From the NCBI GenBank assembly GCA_021791235.1, contig JAJYXA010000332.1, positions 1-14,485 on the forward strand: 14,485 nt of DNA, read 5' to 3'. Below the pieces are notes generated by a model. The model was given only the letters and a program-made list of their open reading frames with translations. It did no database searches and was not told the DNA's origin. The translations under genes were made by a program, and so were the position numbers. Below, piece after piece: positions 12,380 to 14,485 of this stretch (positions are counted from its first letter, which is position 1; every line of letters begins with the position of its first letter). Origin of the DNA: Pseudomonadota bacterium. GTDB taxonomy: Bacteria; Pseudomonadota; Gammaproteobacteria; Burkholderiales; Thiobacillaceae.

Positions 12380-12621
12380 GGACGTACTACCACGGGTGAA
12401 CGTCCGCCCGGGACCTTACTGGTCAATTCCAACCATTCGACTGGCAGACGCTTGAAGCTGTCGAAGCATTGCATCGCTCGTGTCTTCGGGATGGTGCTGT
12501 CGTTCTCGGTTGCCATCCAGTACGAAAGTACGCTGCACCATTCAGGGCGAAGCCAGTCAGTGTCCAAGGCAAGTCAGGCGTCATTGACATAACCCAAGTC
12601 CAACAAATGAGAGGAATGAGG

Positions 12622-13623
12622 ATGCAGAAGATCAAATCGCGGCAATGGCTTCTCGCCGGCGCGCTGGCGCTCGGCGTGCCGCTGGCCAACGCGGCACAGG
12701 AGGCGGTGACCGCCGATCAGGTGGTCACGGCGATCGAGGGCACGTTCGGCGTCACGCCGGGCGAACGCCGCAATCACACCAAGGGGACCTGTGCGGTGGG
12801 CGAGTTCGTCGGATCACCCGGGGCTGCAGCCTATTCGCGTTCGCTATTGTTTACGGGGAAGCCCATCCCGGTCGTGGCGCGCTTTTCCCTGGCCGGCGGC
12901 AACCCCAGGGTGCCGGACACGGCCAGGAACGCCCGCGGCATGGCGCTGGAGTTCAGGCTGCCCGATGGCAACCTGCAGCACATGACGATGCTGAACACGC
13001 CGGTCTTCGGCGCCAGTCAGCCCCGCACGTTTCTCGACCAGATGATCGCGATGAAGCCTGATCCGGCGACCGGCAAGCCCGACCCGGAGAAAATCAAGGC
13101 GTTCCAGGCAACACATCCCGACAGCCTGGCGCAGGCGGCCTTCCTGGCGAAGAACAATCCGCCGGCCAGCTACGCGACCAGCGCTTTTTTCGGGATCCAT
13201 ACCTTCAAGTTCATTGACCACCACAACAAGACCACGCTGGTGCGCTGGCGCTTTGTGCCGGAGGATGGCGAGAAGCGGTTGTCCGATGCCGAACTGAAAA
13301 CCGCGCCCGCGAATTTCCTTGAGCAGGCGCTGATCGATCGCACGCACAAGGGGCCGGTACGCTGGGACATGCTGGTTTCGGTTGGCAAGCCGGGCGATCC
13401 TGTGGACAACCCGACCCTGGCTTGGCCCGATAACCGGAAGCAGTTCAAGGCGGGCACGCTGACCCTTACTTCGGCCATGCCGCAGAAAGGCGCCGAGTGC
13501 GAGAAAATAAACTTCGATCCGCTGGTGATGAGCGACGGCATCGCGCCGACGAACGATCCGATCCTGCTTTTCCGCTCCCCGGCGTATGCGATTTCGTTTG
13601 CCAAGCGGCTCGGGGGAATGTGA
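12622..13623 (+). CDS. Periplasmic catalase-family peroxidase
   Basis: The 333-residue protein is a short, secreted member of the haem catalase superfamily (SrpA-like catalase-related peroxidases), which reduce peroxides. The signal peptide (MQKIKSRQWLLAGALALGVP) likely ends at ANA-A, near residue 24. The distal-side histidine is H52 in RRNHTKGTCAVGEF, followed by VARFSLAGGNP, the ARGMALEF block, and the haem-ligand region RSPAYAISFAKRL with Arg318 and Tyr322. Length and motif order suit the mini-catalase group, which lacks the C-terminal flavodoxin-like domain. Three in-frame ATGs lie close together (12607, 12616, 12622); the last is chosen because AGAGGA is six bases before it and it gives the cleanest signal peptide. 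A terminator follows the stop. Confidence 0.9.
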   Translation: MQKIKSRQWLLAGALALGVPLANAAQEAVTADQVVTAIEGTFGVTPGERRNHTKGTCAVGEFVGSPGAAAYSRSLLFTGKPIPVVARFSLAGGNPRVPDTARNARGMALEFRLPDGNLQHMTMLNTPVFGASQPRTFLDQMIAMKPDPATGKPDPEKIKAFQATHPDSLAQAAFLAKNNPPASYATSAFFGIHTFKFIDHHNKTTLVRWRFVPEDGEKRLSDAELKTAPANFLEQALIDRTHKGPVRWDMLVSVGKPGDPVDNPTLAWPDNRKQFKAGTLTLTSAMPQKGAECEKINFDPLVMSDGIAPTNDPILLFRSPAYAISFAKRLGGM

Positions 13624-13650
13624 GCCATCTTGTCTGATGGAATAGCGCAC

Positions 13651-13675
13651 AGCCGCTCTTCGAGGCGGCTTTTTT
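13651..13675 (+). terminator. Intrinsic terminator of the peroxidase gene
   Basis: AGCCGC (13651-13656) and GCGGCT (13665-13670) pair around an eight-base loop and run into six T's, 27 bases after the stop codon. A smaller stem CCATC/GATGG (13625-13640) precedes it. Confidence 0.85.
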
Positions 13676-13707
13676 CTGTTGCCCCATCTGCTGCGCACCA
13701 ATGCGAG

Positions 13708-13736
13708 TTGGCACACCGCCGCGCCATCACTAAGAT
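13708..13736 (+). promoter_or_regulatory. Sigma-70-type promoter candidate for the CigR-like gene
   Basis: TTGGCA (five of six) and TAAGAT (four of six) are separated by exactly 17 bases. They lie after the preceding terminator and give an untranslated leader of roughly 65 bases before the ATG at 13809. Confidence 0.55.
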
Positions 13737-13808
13737 ACGGTGCTGTGGCTTCCAGGCTATGGATCGTGCCCCGGGAGCAGCCTGAAAAGTCGTGACTGGA
13801 GACCCTGC

Positions 13809-14297
13809 ATGCGCACCCCTCTGCAAAGAAAAATCGCCCTTGCCTTGTTCGTGACGGGCACCTTCGTCGCCGGCCCGGTTTTTGCCGACAAGCCGGACTG
13901 GGCGGGCCATGGCAAGCCGGACAAAGGCGCGCAGGATGCGCGCAACGGCGACCGCCGGGATGACCGGAGCGATGTCCGGGTGAGCGTGCATTTCGACGAC
14001 CATCAGCGCACTGTCGTGCGCGAGTATTACCAGGACAGCTTCCGGCATGGCCGCTGCCCGCCGGGACTGGCCAAGAAACACAATGGCTGCATGCCGCCCG
14101 GCCAAGCCAAAAAATGGCAGATGGGGCGGCCGCTGCCGCGCGACGTGGTGTACTACGATCTGCCGCCGCGGGTCGTGGTGAGCCTGGGCGTGCCGCCCCC
14201 CGGCCACAAGTACGTTCGGGTGGCCAGCGATATCCTGATGATTACCATCGGCACCGGCATCGTGGTGGATGCCATCGACGATCTGGGCGGCATGTAA
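13809..14297 (+). CDS. Exported CigR/RcnB-family protein
   Basis: The 162-residue protein has a signal peptide ending at VFA (residue 26). The mature N-terminus is charged and low in complexity (KPDWAGHGKPDKGAQDARNGDRRDD). The second half carries the family hallmarks: CPPGLAKKHNGCMPPGQAKKW (C83 and C94), PLPRDVVYYDLPPRVVVSLG, PPPGHKYVRVASDILMI and a glycine-rich hydrophobic end (IGTGIVVDAIDDL) that could insert in a membrane. RcnB family members affect nickel/cobalt homeostasis and CigR modulates virulence in Salmonella; neither role can be assumed here. The ATG at 13809 has GGAG seven bases upstream. The gene stands as a single transcription unit between a promoter candidate and a strong terminator. 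Confidence 0.82.
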   Translation: MRTPLQRKIALALFVTGTFVAGPVFADKPDWAGHGKPDKGAQDARNGDRRDDRSDVRVSVHFDDHQRTVVREYYQDSFRHGRCPPGLAKKHNGCMPPGQAKKWQMGRPLPRDVVYYDLPPRVVVSLGVPPPGHKYVRVASDILMITIGTGIVVDAIDDLGGM

Positions 14298-14322
14298 GCG
14301 AACAGCCGCGCCATGAAAACAG

Positions 14323-14351
14323 GAGCCAGACAGTTCGTCTGGCTCTTTTTT
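14323..14351 (+). terminator. Strong intrinsic terminator of the CigR-like gene
   Basis: GAGCCAGAC and GTCTGGCTC form a perfect nine-pair stem with a five-base loop, followed directly by six T's, 25 bases after the stop codon. Confidence 0.95.
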
Positions 14352-14442
14352 GGGAGGGCAGCCGATCCTTCCCTCCGCATCCCACCGGACTGCCGGGCAT
14401 GGCGTTTACCGTTTCCGACCACAACCGCAAGGGTGAATGAGC

Positions 14443-14485
14443 ATGAAGAGAAGTCTGGCCTCCCTGGGGTTTTGCCGGGCTTTTT
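14443..14485 (+). CDS. Possible gene start running off the window edge
   Basis: ATG 14443 opens MKRSLASLGFCRAF, which continues past the last base. Basic residues then a hydrophobic run resemble the beginning of a signal peptide. AAGGGTG lies about seven bases upstream as a loose ribosome binding site. Fourteen codons are too few to be sure; the GCCGGGCTTTTT at the very end could instead belong to a terminator-like structure. Confidence 0.25.
   Translation, partial: MKRSLASLGFCRAF

Noticed and set aside
11500..12567. 355-codon minus-strand open frame
   Set aside because: Most of it is antisense to the ABC permease. The part over the 12325-12567 gap has no ribosome binding site or recognisable domain; the gap itself is reported as a finding.

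Overview
The window looks like a chromosomal stretch from a high-GC betaproteobacterium, perhaps Thiobacillus-like or another Nitrosomonadales member. That placement is inferred from the style of the LexA, GGDEF-EAL and CigR proteins and from a REP-like repeat of a type seen in such genomes; no rRNA or other phylogenetic marker is present. Almost every gene has a recognisable family. No tRNA, rRNA, CRISPR array or complete insertion sequence was found.

Left third (1-3700), a defence and stress segment. It opens with the C-terminal end of a type I restriction-modification methylase (hsdM) carrying an in-frame REP-like repeat. A minus-strand cluster follows: an intact small DUF4258-like gene, a HigB-type toxin, its XRE antitoxin, and an 88%-identical broken copy of the 3' end of the DUF4258-like gene, so the toxin-antitoxin pair is bracketed by direct repeats. 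Then come lexA, behind two abutting SOS boxes, and a Fic-domain protein with its own inhibitory motif and a C-terminal winged helix.

Middle (3750-8880), membrane and signalling genes. These are a small multidrug-export family membrane protein, a 1014-residue membrane-bound PAS-PAS-GGDEF-EAL protein with both catalytic sites and the I-site intact, a membrane-anchored Mrr-like nuclease with a zinc ribbon only 38 bases downstream, and an unrecognised 90-residue protein on the minus strand.

Right part (9000-14485), envelope and periplasmic genes. These are an exported SagB-type nitroreductase, a heptamer tandem repeat abutting a signal-peptide-like micro-ORF, a small secreted protein, a YdjM-like membrane hydrolase, an ABC-2 exporter pair (ATPase and permease overlapping by ATGA), a periplasmic catalase-family peroxidase with a clear terminator, and a CigR/RcnB-like exported protein with a good sigma-70-type promoter and a strong terminator. 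A possible signal-peptide-like gene start runs off the right edge.

Links between genes are modest. SOS control by LexA may reach the YdjM-like gene by analogy with E. coli, though no box was seen there. The GGDEF-EAL and Mrr-like genes are probably co-transcribed. I see no clearly new multigene system. The most unusual part is the rearranged hsdM/toxin-antitoxin/lexA junction with its repeats and gene fragment.
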